Part shown: piece after piece, positions 35,215-44,423 of the stretch
Layout of the letters: the number at the start of each line of letters is the position of its first letter
Position numbering within the stretch: position 1 is the stretch's first letter
Assembly: GCF_913064665.1 (NCBI RefSeq)
Contig: NZ_CAJYBT010000007.1
Location: 1 to 64,000 of the forward strand
Length of the DNA: 64,000 nt
Direction: 5' to 3'
Source: an uncultured Thioclava sp.
GTDB lineage: Bacteria > Pseudomonadota > Alphaproteobacteria > Rhodobacterales > Rhodobacteraceae
Notes under the pieces: generated by a model
What the model was told of the DNA's origin: nothing
Seen by the model: the letters and a program-made list of their open reading frames with translations, nothing else
Databases searched by the model: none
Made by a program: the position numbers and the translations under genes

Positions 35215-35813
35215 TACAGCGTTCCCAGATGGTCGTCCAAAAACTCAAGGCGGTCCTGACCCCAGAAACGCTCATCGCTTTCGGCCACGATATAAAAGGG
35301 CGCACCGAACGCGCCGCGATCCACGGCCTCTTGCAGGTTGCGCTCATAGGTCAGCGCGCCCTCAAACAGCCCCGAAGTGACCAGATCGCCGGAAAACCCA
35401 TTGGCCTCAAGTGCCTCGCGGATCACCTCGTCCTGCGCGATATCCTTGCCCTCGGCCCAGCAGGCGCGCGTAATCGCATGCGACAGCCCGCCAAGATCGC
35501 CCCCGCCGGCCTGTTGTGCGGCGATGATCGCATAAGAGGCAGGCGCCGGATTGGTCGGGAAAAACGGCGGGGTGAAATCCATCGCCATGCCAAGCTTGGC
35601 CGACCAGCGCTTGAGTTCCTGCATGCGATAATCCATCCGGCATTGCGGACGCTGCGCCGGGGCCGTGCCGCCTGTGCGCGCAAACAGCGCAATCAGATCC
35701 AGCGGTTTATAGACGATCTGCGCCCCGTGCCGGGTGGCGATTTCCTCGAGTCGCTGGCCTGCGAGATAGGTCCAGGGGCTGAATACGCCGAAAAAATAAT
35801 CGATCCGCGCCAT
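35214..35813 (-). CDS. DsbA-family protein, 2-hydroxychromene-2-carboxylate isomerase-like
   Basis: A 199-residue DsbA-fold protein. The CXXC position is replaced by SPWTYL (residues 12-17), as in 2-hydroxychromene-2-carboxylate isomerases and kappa-class GSTs, so it is glutathione-dependent rather than an oxidase. A late GAFGAPFYIV is the cis-Pro segment. The start is ATG 35813; a GTG at 35849 in frame would add twelve residues. The real substrate is unknown; many family members in Rhodobacteraceae are not in aromatic pathways. Confidence 0.78.
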   Translation of the reverse strand: MARIDYFFGVFSPWTYLAGQRLEEIATRHGAQIVYKPLDLIALFARTGGTAPAQRPQCRMDYRMQELKRWSAKLGMAMDFTPPFFPTNPAPASYAIIAAQQAGGGDLGGLSHAITRACWAEGKDIAQDEVIREALEANGFSGDLVTSGLFEGALTYERNLQEAVDRGAFGAPFYIVAESDERFWGQDRLEFLDDHLGTL

Positions 35814-35927
35814 TGATAACACTTTCTTGACGGTGGAAATTGCCGCCACGCTACCTCGGTGCTAAGGCAGGCGCAATCAACCGAATCCTGTCGGGGCGAC
35901 CCGGCGCTGCCCCGAGGACCTGCCCTG

Positions 35928-36947
35928 ATGTCTGTTGTCACAGAACCCAAACTGATTTCCGGAAATTCGAACCGCCCGCTGGCGCAATCCATAGCGCGGC
36001 GGATGTCGATGCATCGGGGCATGTCGGTGGGGTTGGTCGATACCCGGGTTGAGCGTTTCAACGATGGCGAGATTTTCGTCGAAGTGTATGAGAACGTGCG
36101 CGGCGAGGATATGTTCATCATCCAGTCGACCTCGAACCCGGCCAATGACAACCTGATGGAATTGCTGATCATGTCGGATGCGCTGCGCCGGTCCTCGGCC
36201 GATCGCATCACCGCCGTAATCCCCTATTTCGGCTATGCCCGTCAGGATCGCCGCACCAAGGCGCGCACGCCGATCTCGGCCAAGCTGGTGGCGAACCTGC
36301 TGACTGAATCCGGCATCGACCGCATCCTGACGCTGGATCTGCACGCGGCGCAAATTCAGGGCTTCTTCGATATTCCGGTGGACAACCTGTATGCCAGCCC
36401 GGTCTTCGCGCTGGATATCCTGCATCACTTCAAGGGCAAGATGGATGACGTGATGGTCGTCTCGCCCGACGTGGGCGGCGTGGCGCGGGCCCGCGAGCTG
36501 GCCAAGCGGATCGAGGCACCGCTGTCGATCGTGGATAAGCGGCGCGAGAAGGCGGGCGAGATCGCGGGGATGACGGTGATCGGTGATGTCTCGGGCAAGA
36601 AATGTATCATCGTGGACGATATTTGTGACACTGCAGGCACTTTGTGCAAGGCCGCCGAAGTGTTGATGGAGGCGGGCGCCACCGAGGTCCACGCCTATAT
36701 CACCCATGGCGTGCTGTCGGGCCCGGCGGTTGAACGGGTCAGCAAATCGGTGATGAAATCGCTGGTGATCACGGATTCTATTGAGCCGAGCGAGGCCGTC
36801 AAAGCCTGCCCCAATATCCGCATCGTGCCCACCGCGCCGATGTTTGCCCAAGCGATCTTGAACACCTGGTCGGGCACATCCGTCTCGTCACTGTTTGAGA
36901 CCGAAACCCTGACGCCCATTTATGAGGGCATGTATACCCGCGACTGA
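35928..36947 (+). CDS. prs: Ribose-phosphate pyrophosphokinase
   Basis: A 339-residue PRPP synthase, starting at ATG 35928 behind GAGGACC. Conserved segments: [61 protein letters not shown], and the PRPP-binding loop [14 protein letters not shown]. It makes PRPP for purines, pyrimidines, His, Trp and NAD; purF, pyrE and hisC in this window use or derive from it. Followed by a strong terminator. Confidence 0.96.
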   Translation: MSVVTEPKLISGNSNRPLAQSIARRMSMHRGMSVGLVDTRVERFNDGEIFVEVYENVRGEDMFIIQSTSNPANDNLMELLIMSDALRRSSADRITAVIPYFGYARQDRRTKARTPISAKLVANLLTESGIDRILTLDLHAAQIQGFFDIPVDNLYASPVFALDILHHFKGKMDDVMVVSPDVGGVARARELAKRIEAPLSIVDKRREKAGEIAGMTVIGDVSGKKCIIVDDICDTAGTLCKAAEVLMEAGATEVHAYITHGVLSGPAVERVSKSVMKSLVITDSIEPSEAVKACPNIRIVPTAPMFAQAILNTWSGTSVSSLFETETLTPIYEGMYTRD

Positions 36948-37002
36948 GTGTTCGCAGGGTAATGTGCGCACCCCTCTGGGGGGCACGCCGTTCTGAAATG
37001 AC

Positions 37003-37034
37003 GAAAGCCCGGATCTTGGTGATCCGGGCTTTGT
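37003..37034 (+). terminator. Rho-independent terminator of prs
   Basis: AAAGCCCGGATC pairs with GATCCGGGCTTT around TTGGT, followed by a short T-rich tail; stem of 12 bp. Confidence 0.9.
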
Positions 37035-37079
37035 TTATTGCTATGGCGCGACCGGGGCCGCAGCCAGAGCGCGAAAGGG

Positions 37080-37199
37080 TCAGGCAGCTTTCTTCAGCGC
37101 TTTCTTGGCCGATTTCAGCTTTTTCTCCTGACGCTCAACTTTCGTTTTGCGCAGTTTCACTTCTTTCTTGAGGTCTTTGATCTTTGCTTTCTTCGCCAT
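37080..37199 (-). CDS. Very small Lys-rich protein, 39 residues
   Basis: ATG 37199 to TGA at 37080 encodes 39 residues, of which 16 are Lys, with an amphipathic helical pattern (MAKKAKIKDLKKEVKLRK at the start). AAGGAGCC lies 6 bases before the ATG, a strong ribosome-binding site. No family is recognised. It is likely to bind nucleic acid or ribosomes (inference from charge). It lies 13 bases downstream of the ribbon-helix-helix gene and is probably cotranscribed. Too short for most gene callers. Confidence 0.65.
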   Translation of the reverse strand: MAKKAKIKDLKKEVKLRKTKVERQEKKLKSAKKALKKAA

Positions 37200-37212
37200 G
37201 ATCAGGCTCCTT

Positions 37213-37398
37213 TCAGCTATCAGATGTGTCTGTCTCATGTTCATTCAGGAAACGGCGGATGTAGCGGCGTAACTCGCGCGCAGCGCTTGTGTCGAGCGTG
37301 TCACATAACGCCACAAAGGCATCGCGTTCGTGCGTCGCGATCCGGATGACCAATTGCCCATCCTTGCGCGATTTCTTTGCTTTGTCCTTTTTGTCCAC
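37213..37398 (-). CDS. Small ribbon-helix-helix-like DNA-binding protein
   Basis: A 61-residue basic protein starting at GTG 37398 (AAGGGAA upstream). The pattern GQLVIRIATHERDAFVALCD, then a second helix, resembles a ribbon-helix-helix fold: one strand that contacts the major groove and two helices. The C-terminus is acidic (ETDTSDS). Such small proteins often repress their own operon; a 22-base palindrome lies about 46 bases upstream (37444-37465). The downstream Lys-rich gene is likely in the same operon. Confidence 0.6.
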   Translation of the reverse strand: MDKKDKAKKSRKDGQLVIRIATHERDAFVALCDTLDTSAARELRRYIRRFLNEHETDTSDS

Positions 37399-37790
37399 CC
37401 GGCCGTTCCCTTCTTGAATAGGCTCAAGCTAACAGAAATTGTTATGCAATGTATATACGTTGCATCGACATATTGTGCCGCGCGCGAACGCATAGCCGTT
37501 TCAGGCTTAGCTGCGTTTGACCTTGCTCGTCTGGTGTCCCTTACCTTTCTTGTCACGATTGCCCTTGCGGCCAAATCGGGTGCGTCCGGACTTACTCGGC
37601 CCGCGATGACGAGGGGGGAAGGACAGCAAAGTCGCATCGCGCTCGCGCGAAGGTGTTGGTGCGAGAGCGGCCTTGGCGCTGACATTTCTTTACAGGATTT
37701 TTCCGGCGCGCTAACCCGAATAGGCGAATTTCACCGGTTCACACCATGGCCGAGTTGGCGCCGGATCAAACAATTTGTGAGATATAAATC
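37399..37790. other. Intergenic stretch between RHH operon and exported-protein gene
   Basis: It holds the palindrome (37444-37465) and AT-rich promoter-like bases near 37430-37480. On the minus strand 37507-37689 there is a 61-codon open frame ending RKGNRDKKGKGHQTSKVKRS, basic like the tail of an RNA-binding protein, but with no usable start codon; probably a remnant. Near 37780 the AT-rich sequence is the likely promoter of the next gene. Confidence 0.4.
37444..37465. promoter_or_regulatory. Palindromic operator candidate
   Basis: ATGCAA-(T/C)-GTATATAC-(G/A)-TTGCAT: 22 bases, symmetric at all but one base pair. It lies upstream of the minus-strand RHH gene, where autorepression would be expected, and is markedly AT-rich against its surroundings. 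Confidence 0.6.
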
Positions 37791-38231
37791 ATGTATTTGG
37801 GAAGATTACTGATCGCTGCGACTTTGATGATGGGCGCCACGGCCGCACAAGCTGGCGCGACCCTTTACAAATGCAAGTTGACCAACCGCTATAGCCGGAG
37901 CTTCATGTCGAAGACTTTGGAGATCGCCTATAACGCCCAGACGGGCGAGGCGAAGGCGGTCGACGGGCTGATCTGGCAGACCTATGGCAAAGGCATCCCC
38001 GTCAAGCTCGTGGTTGACAATCCCGCGCGCATCACCTTCCGTTGGGAGGTAAAGAACGTAAAAGGGCGTTCGCGCGGCGTGGCAAATACGATCCCCGGCG
38101 TAAGCGAGTCGGTTACGCTGCTCAAGGATACGATGGACGTGCAGGTCCAACAGATGCCGCTCGGCTACGACAACAGCTTCAGTGGTTCGGGGCATTGCAC
38201 CGCCCAGCCCTACATTGCGCGGCGCAAATAG
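37791..38231 (+). CDS. Exported hypothetical protein
   Basis: A 146-residue protein with a signal peptide (LLIAATLMMGATAAQAGA) and a small beta-rich mature domain with two Cys (YKCKLTNRYSRSF and GHCTAQ) that may form a disulfide. No known family comes to mind. It is alone on its transcript as far as can be seen and precedes an EamA transporter by 31 bases, which has its own ribosome-binding site. Confidence 0.65.
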   Translation: MYLGRLLIAATLMMGATAAQAGATLYKCKLTNRYSRSFMSKTLEIAYNAQTGEAKAVDGLIWQTYGKGIPVKLVVDNPARITFRWEVKNVKGRSRGVANTIPGVSESVTLLKDTMDVQVQQMPLGYDNSFSGSGHCTAQPYIARRK

Positions 38232-38262
38232 GGCCTCACCTAGTCGCGATACAAGGAGCCTT

Positions 38263-39123
38263 ATGCGCCTTTTCGCCCTCACCGTCCTTGTGATGATCGC
38301 TTTTGCGGCCAATTCGGTGCTCAACCGGATGGCGGTGCATGGGGCAGAGTGGGGGCCTGCGTTCACCGCTGTCGTGCGGTTGGGATCGGGGGCGGTGGTG
38401 TTGCTGGTGATGGCGTTGGGTGCCAAGAGCTGGCGCGGGATGCGTATCCGCCCAGCAGCCTTGGGCGCGGGTGTGGCCACGCTGTTTCTCTATATCTATG
38501 GATTCTCCATCGCGAGCGGGCTGATTGATGCCGGTGTCGGGGCGCTGACGCTGTTCGGCATGGTGCAGATCACGATGTTTGCGGGGGCCTTGGTGCAGCG
38601 CGAGCCGATCTCGCTTTGGCGTTGGATTGGCGCGGGGCTGGCCTTTGGCGGGTTGGCGGTGCTGCTGGTGCCCAGCTCGGGCGGGCGACATCTTGATCCG
38701 CTGGGCTTCGGGCTGATGGCGCTGGCGGGGGTCGGTTGGGGGCTGTATTCGCTGAACGGGCGGCGCGCGGGCGATCCGCTGGTGGCGAGTGCGTTGAACT
38801 TTGCGCTGGCGGTGCCGCTGGCGCTGATCTGGCTGGGGCTGGCGCGCGATTGGGGGCAGGGCGCAAGCTGGGGCTGGGCACCCGCGCTGACCTCGGGGGC
38901 GATCACCTCGGGGCTGGGCTATGCGCTGTGGTACCGCGTGCTGCCGCAAATCCCCGCCAGCCTTGCTGCGATCGCACAGCTTTCCGTGCCCATCCTCGCA
39001 GCCCTTGGCGGGGCGGTCTTGCTGGCCGAGACCCCCTCGCTGCGCTTCTGGATCGCGGCGGCGCTGGTGTTGGGCGGGATCGCGCTGTCGCTGCGCCAAG
39101 GAAATAGGTCAAAACCGCGTTGA
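38263..39123 (+). CDS. EamA/DMT family transporter
   Basis: A 286-residue membrane protein with ten helices in two EamA repeats: GFSIASGLIDAGVGALTLFG in the first, GAITSGLGYALWYRVLPQIP in the second, the latter close to the motif of the RhaT/YdcZ-related group. AAGGAG precedes ATG 38263. Substrate unknown. The gene runs directly into the rpsD promoter, which overlaps its last bases. It is different in sequence from the DMT protein at 26085-27017. Confidence 0.8.
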   Translation: MRLFALTVLVMIAFAANSVLNRMAVHGAEWGPAFTAVVRLGSGAVVLLVMALGAKSWRGMRIRPAALGAGVATLFLYIYGFSIASGLIDAGVGALTLFGMVQITMFAGALVQREPISLWRWIGAGLAFGGLAVLLVPSSGGRHLDPLGFGLMALAGVGWGLYSLNGRRAGDPLVASALNFALAVPLALIWLGLARDWGQGASWGWAPALTSGAITSGLGYALWYRVLPQIPASLAAIAQLSVPILAALGGAVLLAETPSLRFWIAAALVLGGIALSLRQGNRSKPR

Positions 39124-39148
39124 CACCTCTCGGGGGGGCTCCTATAAG
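39120..39148 (+). promoter_or_regulatory. Near-consensus sigma-70 promoter of rpsD
   Basis: TTGACA (39120-39125) and TATAAG (39143-39148) are separated by 17 bases, with a G run in the spacer. Transcription would start near 39155, leaving an untranslated leader of about 130 bases before the GTG start, long enough for ribosomal-protein feedback. Confidence 0.75.
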
Positions 39149-39284
39149 CCCGCCATCCCGGTAGCCAACGCTGCCGGGTCATTCATTGGTGTTGGTGGAC
39201 CTCGCAAGAGGAAACCTGTCGCCGGTCGCCGAGAGGCCCCGGAGGAGGACAACGCCCTTCGAAACGCTAAGAAGGAGTCCAGCC

Positions 39285-39905
39285 GTGACCAAACGCACGT
39301 CTGCCAAGTATAAAATCGACCGCCGTATGGGCGAAAACATCTGGGGCCGCGCCAAGTCGCCGGTCAACCGCCGCGAATACGGCCCGGGCCAGCACGGCCA
39401 GCGCCGCAAGGGCAAACTGTCCGATTTCGGCACCCAGCTGCGCGCCAAGCAAAAGCTCAAGGGCTATTACGGTGATCTGACCGAGAAACAATTCCGCCGC
39501 ATCTATGCCGAAGCCGAGCGTGTGCGCGGCGACACCGGTGAGAACCTGGTAGGTCTGCTCGAGCGTCGCCTCGACGCGCTGGTTTACCGTGCGAAATTCG
39601 TGCCGACCGTCTTTGCGGCACGTCAGTTCGTGAACCACGGCCACGTCATGGTGAACGGCAAGAAAGTGAACATCCCCTCCTACCGTGTGAAAGAGGGCGA
39701 CGTGATCGAAGTGCGCGAGAAATCCAAGCAAATGGCGCTGGTTCTCGAAGCTGTGCAATCGCCCGAGCGCGACGTGCCCGATTACCTCGACGTTGATCAC
39801 AACAAGATGGTTGCGACCTTCGTGCGCACGCCCAAGCTGGGTGACGTGCCCTACGCGGTTCAGATGGAACCCAACCTCGTGGTCGAATTCTACGCGAAGA
39901 ACTGA
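39285..39905 (+). CDS. rpsD: 30S ribosomal protein S4
   Basis: A 206-residue S4 protein. It starts at GTG 39285 with GAAGGAG upstream, giving [20 protein letters not shown]; the open frame continues 5' but without homology. The S4 RNA-binding domain is at about 95-160 ([40 protein letters not shown]). S4 nucleates 16S rRNA assembly and in other bacteria represses its own operon. Here it is monocistronic, between its own promoter and terminator, and not in the spc-alpha operon. Confidence 0.97.
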   Translation: MTKRTSAKYKIDRRMGENIWGRAKSPVNRREYGPGQHGQRRKGKLSDFGTQLRAKQKLKGYYGDLTEKQFRRIYAEAERVRGDTGENLVGLLERRLDALVYRAKFVPTVFAARQFVNHGHVMVNGKKVNIPSYRVKEGDVIEVREKSKQMALVLEAVQSPERDVPDYLDVDHNKMVATFVRTPKLGDVPYAVQMEPNLVVEFYAKN

Positions 39906-39931
39906 TTTTTCAGTCTTCGCCGGTTTTTGCG

Positions 39932-39962
39932 AAAGGTCGCGCCTTCGGGTGCGGCCTTTTTC
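39932..39962 (+). terminator. Rho-independent terminator of rpsD
   Basis: AAAGGTCGC and GCGGCCTTT form a stem with one wobble around GCCTTCGGGT, followed by TTTCG. Confidence 0.8.
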
Positions 39963-40087
39963 GTTTATCGGGCCACAGCGTTGCGCTGGGGCCGCGCAAT
40001 TCGCGCTTGGTGCCGTTTCAGTGATCTTGTGACTAGCCCCGCGCGCCGCGCGCCGTTAGATATCAGGAGAATTTCGAGGAACAGGTC

Positions 40088-41188
40088 ATGACGAGTCACA
40101 TCCGCCCGCAACCCGGCATCATGGAAATCGAGCTGTACCAGGGCGGGGCGGCCCATGTCGCAGGGCGCACCGATGCCATCAAGCTCAGCTCGAACGAGAA
40201 CCCCTTTGGCCCTTCTGACAAGGCCAAGGACGCGTTTGCCAAATGCGCCCACACGCTGCACCGCTACCCTTCGACCGATCACGTGCGGCTGCGCAGCGCC
40301 ATTGGCGATGTCCATCGGCTGGATCCCGACCGCATTATTTGCGGTGTGGGCAGCGATGAGATCATCCACCTGCTGTGCCAGTCCTTCGTGGGGCCGCGCG
40401 ATGAGGTGATTTTCACCGAGCACGGGTTCTTGATGTATCGCATCGCCACGCAAGCGGCGGGCGGCACCCCTGTGCAGGTGGCCGAGCGCGAGCGCACCAC
40501 CGATGTCGATGTGATCCTGTCGGCTTGCACCAAGAAGACCAAGCTAGTGTTCCTCGCCAATCCCAACAACCCGACGGGCACGATGATTGGTCTGGCCGAG
40601 TTGGAACGTCTCGCCAATGGTCTGCCCAAAGGGGCGCTGCTGGTGATCGACGGGGCTTACGCCGAATATGTCGAGGGCTATGACGGCGGGGCAGAGCTGG
40701 CCACGCGCCTGCCCAACGTCTTCATGACGCGCACGTTTTCCAAGATCTATGGTCTGGGCGGGTTGCGCGTGGGCTGGGGCTATGGCCCGCGTGAGATCAT
40801 CGATATTCTCAACCGCATTCGCGGTCCGTTCAACCTTGCCACCGCGCAGCTCGAGACCGCCGAGGCCGCTGTTCGCGATCAGGATTGGGTCAATAAATGC
40901 CGCGATGACAACACCCGTCTGCGCGCTTGGCTTGCCGAGGCGCTCGCGGAAAAGGGCGTGCCATCAGACACTTCCACGGCGAACTTCATCCTCGCGCGCT
41001 TTGCCTCTACGCAAGAGGCTGAAGCCTGCGATGACTGGCTGAAATCCGAAGGCGTGATCGTGCGCCGCGTGGCGGGCTACAATTTGCCCAACTGCTTGCG
41101 CATCACTGTGGGCGATGAGCCCTCCTGCCGCCGTGTCGCGCATCTGATCGGCGTGTTCAAGGCCGGCGGCGCGAGTCAAACCGCATGA
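40088..41188 (+). CDS. hisC: Histidinol-phosphate aminotransferase
   Basis: A 366-residue PLP-dependent transaminase. [13 protein letters not shown] near residue 36, [14 protein letters not shown] (about 155), the PLP-lysine segment [20 protein letters not shown] (Lys about 222) and a late NCLRITVG match HisC. It makes histidinol phosphate and in many bacteria also transaminates Phe and Tyr precursors. It overlaps the following dehydrogenase gene by four bases, consistent with the second role in aromatic amino acid synthesis. Confidence 0.92.
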   Translation: MTSHIRPQPGIMEIELYQGGAAHVAGRTDAIKLSSNENPFGPSDKAKDAFAKCAHTLHRYPSTDHVRLRSAIGDVHRLDPDRIICGVGSDEIIHLLCQSFVGPRDEVIFTEHGFLMYRIATQAAGGTPVQVAERERTTDVDVILSACTKKTKLVFLANPNNPTGTMIGLAELERLANGLPKGALLVIDGAYAEYVEGYDGGAELATRLPNVFMTRTFSKIYGLGGLRVGWGYGPREIIDILNRIRGPFNLATAQLETAEAAVRDQDWVNKCRDDNTRLRAWLAEALAEKGVPSDTSTANFILARFASTQEAEACDDWLKSEGVIVRRVAGYNLPNCLRITVGDEPSCRRVAHLIGVFKAGGASQTA

Positions 41189-42108
41189 GCGTGATCTATC
41201 AGAAAGTCGCGCTGATCGGGCTGGGGTTGATCGCTTCGTCGATGGCGCGTGCGCTGCGCGAGGGTGGGCTTGCGGGCAGCATCTCGGGGCATGCGCGCTC
41301 GGCTGAAACGCGCGAGACCGCGCTGGACATCGGCCTTGTCGATAGCGTGCATGACACCGCAGCGGCGGCCGTGGATGGGGCCGATCTGGTGGTTTTGTGC
41401 GTGCCTGTTGGCGTGATGGGCGCGATTGCCGAGGAAATCGCCCCCCATCTGGCCCCGGGCGCGACGCTCACGGATGTCGGCTCGGTCAAGCGCGCGGTGA
41501 TCGATGCGGTCGGGCCGCATGTCCCGCAGGGCGTGCATTTCATTCCCGGTCACCCGCTGGCGGGCACCGAGCAATCGGGGCCGCGCGCGGGCTTTGCGAC
41601 GTTGTTCACCAATCGCTGGTGGCTGTTCACGCCGCTTGAAGGCACGGACCCCGAGGCACTTGCCCGGCTCAAATCGCTGGTCGAGGCGATGGGCGCCAAT
41701 ACCGATGAGATGGCCCCCGATCATCATGATCTGGTGTTGTCCGTGGTGTCGCATACGCCCCACCTGATTGCCTATACCATGGTCGGTGTGGCAGATCACC
41801 TTCGCCGCGTAACCCACGAAGAAGTCATCAAATACTCCGCCTCTGGCTTTCGCGATTTCACCCGTATCGCGGCCTCGGATCCGGTGATGTGGCGCGATGT
41901 TTTCCTGACCAACAAAGAGGCTACGTTGGATGTGCTGGGCCGCTTTACCGAGGAACTTTTCATGCTCCAGCGCGCGATCCGGATGGGCGATGGCGACATG
42001 CTGCATGACTATTTCACCCGCACCCGGGCGATCCGGCGCGGCATCATCGAGGCGGGGCAGGATACCGACGCACCTGATTTCGGGCGTGCTCCGAAGAAAG
42101 ACGGATGA
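41185..42108 (+). CDS. tyrA: Prephenate/arogenate dehydrogenase
   Basis: A 307-residue NAD(P)-dependent dehydrogenase. N-terminal dinucleotide fold with [20 protein letters not shown], then [14 protein letters not shown], and [20 protein letters not shown] (about 118-137), the conserved substrate region. It converts prephenate or arogenate towards tyrosine; which one cannot be decided from sequence. It is coupled by overlap to hisC upstream and to the extensin-like gene downstream. Confidence 0.9.
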   Translation: MSVIYQKVALIGLGLIASSMARALREGGLAGSISGHARSAETRETALDIGLVDSVHDTAAAAVDGADLVVLCVPVGVMGAIAEEIAPHLAPGATLTDVGSVKRAVIDAVGPHVPQGVHFIPGHPLAGTEQSGPRAGFATLFTNRWWLFTPLEGTDPEALARLKSLVEAMGANTDEMAPDHHDLVLSVVSHTPHLIAYTMVGVADHLRRVTHEEVIKYSASGFRDFTRIAASDPVMWRDVFLTNKEATLDVLGRFTEELFMLQRAIRMGDGDMLHDYFTRTRAIRRGIIEAGQDTDAPDFGRAPKKDG

Positions 42109-42707
42109 CGCGCGGGTCGATCATCGCAGTTGCGGCGCTTGCACTGGTGTCTTGCGGCAGGGCCGAGCGCGAACCGGCGGGTTATTCGTCTTCGGGTGCG
42201 TTATGTGGCATTGCCGGGCTGGAGGGCGCGCGCATTGCCCCGATCGACGGGCCCGGAGCCTGCGGTATCGCCGATCCGGTGCAGATCACGGCGGTGTCCG
42301 GCATTGCGCTATCCACCCCCGCGCGGGTCAATTGCACTGCGGCGGCGGCCTTTAAGCGTTGGGTGGATCGCGGGATCAAACCGGCCGTGGGCAAGCGCGG
42401 CGGGGGCATTGCGACGCTCAATATCGCGGCCTCGTATTCCTGTCGGACGCGCAATTCGCGCAAAGGGGCCAAGCTGAGCGAGCATTCCAAGGGCAACGCG
42501 ATTGACGTGTCTGGCGTGGTGCTGCGGGATGGCACGCGGCTGACTGTGCAAGATGATTGGCACGGCAAGCGGCGCATCATTCGCAAGATGCACAAATCGG
42601 CCTGCGGGACATTTGGCACCGTGCTGGGGCCGAAATCGGACAGCTTCCATCAGGATCATCTGCATGTCGATGTAGCCAGCTATCGCAGCGGAGCTTATTG
42701 CCGCTAG
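42105..42707 (+). CDS. Extensin-like C-terminal domain protein
   Basis: A 200-residue exported protein, probably a lipoprotein (signal ending ALALVSCG). The extensin-like catalytic-looking domain has GRGxSxH-related sequence: NIAASYSCRTRNSRKGAKLS, then EHSKGNAIDVSGVVL, and FHQDHLHVDV near the end; His and Asp residues resemble those of VanY/LAS peptidases. A role in cell-wall modification is likely but unproven. It overlaps tyrA by four bases and converges with the DUF2125 gene. Confidence 0.8.
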   Translation: MTRGSIIAVAALALVSCGRAEREPAGYSSSGALCGIAGLEGARIAPIDGPGACGIADPVQITAVSGIALSTPARVNCTAAAAFKRWVDRGIKPAVGKRGGGIATLNIAASYSCRTRNSRKGAKLSEHSKGNAIDVSGVVLRDGTRLTVQDDWHGKRRIIRKMHKSACGTFGTVLGPKSDSFHQDHLHVDVASYRSGAYCR

Positions 42708-42708
42708 A

Positions 42709-43764
42709 TCAGCCCTGCTGCTGCGGAAATTGCGGCGCAGCACCCAGAGGAATCGGCCCGAGGCTCATCTGACCATTTTGGAAAATGAGCGGCACTTCCA
42801 GCGCATCTTGGGGGTCTTTCGCCGCCAGCATCGTTGCCACGCTGGTGATCACGTTGACCTCGTCTTTCCCAATCAACCCAACCCCTTGCGCGATGGAAAT
42901 CCATTTGCGCCACGTGGCAGAGCGGATTTGCAGCGTGCCTTCGGGATAGCCGCTGGCATCAATGCGCAGATTGCCCGAGGCCGACAGATCATTGCCGCCC
43001 CAGCTTAGCGACAGATCGCTTAGTGCGAATGTCATCAGCCCCGGCAAGCCCTGATCGGCGGCAGCCTTTGTGATCGGGTCGCGCAGCCCCGCCAGCGCGT
43101 CGAAATGGAGACGCGCAATCGTATCCCCAAGCCCCGATTTTGGTGCCAGTTTGTCGACCAGAGCGGTGGGCAGCATAAGGTTTACCGCCTCGGCCCCCAG
43201 CCGATAGGTTGCACCCGGCATCACCAACTGGCCCTTGTCATTGGGGTCGGGCAGCGCGCCCTGTGCCTTGTCTTCGCGCGAAATTGCCAAACGTAGCTGA
43301 TCGGCGCTCAGGCTTGGCGCGCTGCCCATTTGGGGCGTCAGCACCGGGCTTGTGATCACCGTGACCGCGTTTTCAAGCGGCAAAGCCGAGGAATAGCCGA
43401 CCGTCACAGAGCTGCGCATATCAGCAAGGCTAAGCGTGTAAGCCTGAGATCCAAGGGCGATTTTTTGATCCGAAGGCAGATAGGCGATGATTTTATTGGG
43501 GGCATATCCCAGCGCGAAAACCTGCGCATAGGGGGCCGACCAAGTCCAAGCGCCATCCGAGCCGAACAATTGGGGCTGCTGGAAGGTCAGATCAAAGCGC
43601 GATGGAAAGCCTGCCAAGGACACGCCTTTGGCATCTCCCCAACCCTCCTGCTGGGCCTGTGCCAGCATATCTTGCGCGCCCGCCTTGATCTTGTGCGCCC
43701 CGACAAACCAATAGCCAGCATAGCCAAGCGTCAAAATCACTACCAGCCAGATCAGCTTGCGCAT
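42709..43764 (-). CDS. DUF2125 family envelope protein
   Basis: A 351-residue protein with one N-terminal transmembrane segment (LIWLVVILTLGYAGYWFVGA) and a large periplasmic beta-rich domain of the DUF2125 family (SLAGFPSRFDLTFQQPQLFG about residues 49-68; LPLENAVTVITSPVL; a late IFQNGQMSLGPIPLG). Function unknown; common in Rhodobacterales and Rhizobiales. It diverges from the ChaC gene with only 39 bases between starts, so the promoters overlap. Confidence 0.82.
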   Translation of the reverse strand: MRKLIWLVVILTLGYAGYWFVGAHKIKAGAQDMLAQAQQEGWGDAKGVSLAGFPSRFDLTFQQPQLFGSDGAWTWSAPYAQVFALGYAPNKIIAYLPSDQKIALGSQAYTLSLADMRSSVTVGYSSALPLENAVTVITSPVLTPQMGSAPSLSADQLRLAISREDKAQGALPDPNDKGQLVMPGATYRLGAEAVNLMLPTALVDKLAPKSGLGDTIARLHFDALAGLRDPITKAAADQGLPGLMTFALSDLSLSWGGNDLSASGNLRIDASGYPEGTLQIRSATWRKWISIAQGVGLIGKDEVNVITSVATMLAAKDPQDALEVPLIFQNGQMSLGPIPLGAAPQFPQQQG

Positions 43765-43803
43765 CGCTCAGTGCCTCTTTGCAATCATCCTCTTCCCCAT
43801 GTA

Positions 43804-44364
43804 ATGCGCTTGAGGATGAACAACCAGTCCGACTCAAACACGACCTGGATCTTTGGCTATGGTTCGCTGATCTGGAACCCTGGCTTTGACCCTGCCGAAC
43901 GCGCGCTGGCCCGCGCTCCGGGTTTTGCGCGTTCTTTCTGTCTGCGCTCGCTTGTGCATCGCGGCACGCCCGAAGCGCCGGGACTGGTGCTGGCGCTCGA
44001 TGAGGGGGAGGGCGCGTGTGATGGTGTCGCGTTTGCAGTGCGCGCGGGCGAAGAAGATAGCGTGCTGGCCTATCTGCGTGCGCGCGAATTGGTCACCTCG
44101 GCTTATTTTGAGCAAGCCATCGCGCTGGATCTGGCCGATGGGCGGCGCGTGCGGGCCGTGACCTATGTGATCGACCGGCACCACGATCAATATTGCGGTG
44201 GGCTCAGCCTTGAAGAACAGGCCCAGATCATCGCGCAATCGACCGGCGGGCGTGGCCCCAATCGCGACTATTTGTTCAATACTGCGGCACATTTGCACGA
44301 ATTGGGCATTCCCGACACGATGCTGGATGCACTTGCGGCACGCGTGCGTGAATTGACGTGTTAA
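43804..44364 (+). CDS. Gamma-glutamylcyclotransferase, ChaC type
   Basis: A 186-residue protein of the ChaC family. The substrate-binding YGSL motif is in FGYGSLIWNPGF (about 14-25), and the catalytic Glu is likely in LRARELVTSAYF (about 96-107). ChaC enzymes cleave glutathione or gamma-glutamyl peptides to 5-oxoproline, in the cytoplasm. Two start codons are possible, ATG 43804 and ATG 43816; neither has a well-placed ribosome-binding site. It is monocistronic as far as visible. Confidence 0.87.
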   Translation: MRLRMNNQSDSNTTWIFGYGSLIWNPGFDPAERALARAPGFARSFCLRSLVHRGTPEAPGLVLALDEGEGACDGVAFAVRAGEEDSVLAYLRARELVTSAYFEQAIALDLADGRRVRAVTYVIDRHHDQYCGGLSLEEQAQIIAQSTGGRGPNRDYLFNTAAHLHELGIPDTMLDALAARVRELTC

Positions 44365-44423
44365 CGCTTGGCGAAGACTGCGCGCATCGCTAGTCTTTGT
44401 CCAAACAGGCAAAGGGGCAGGGC

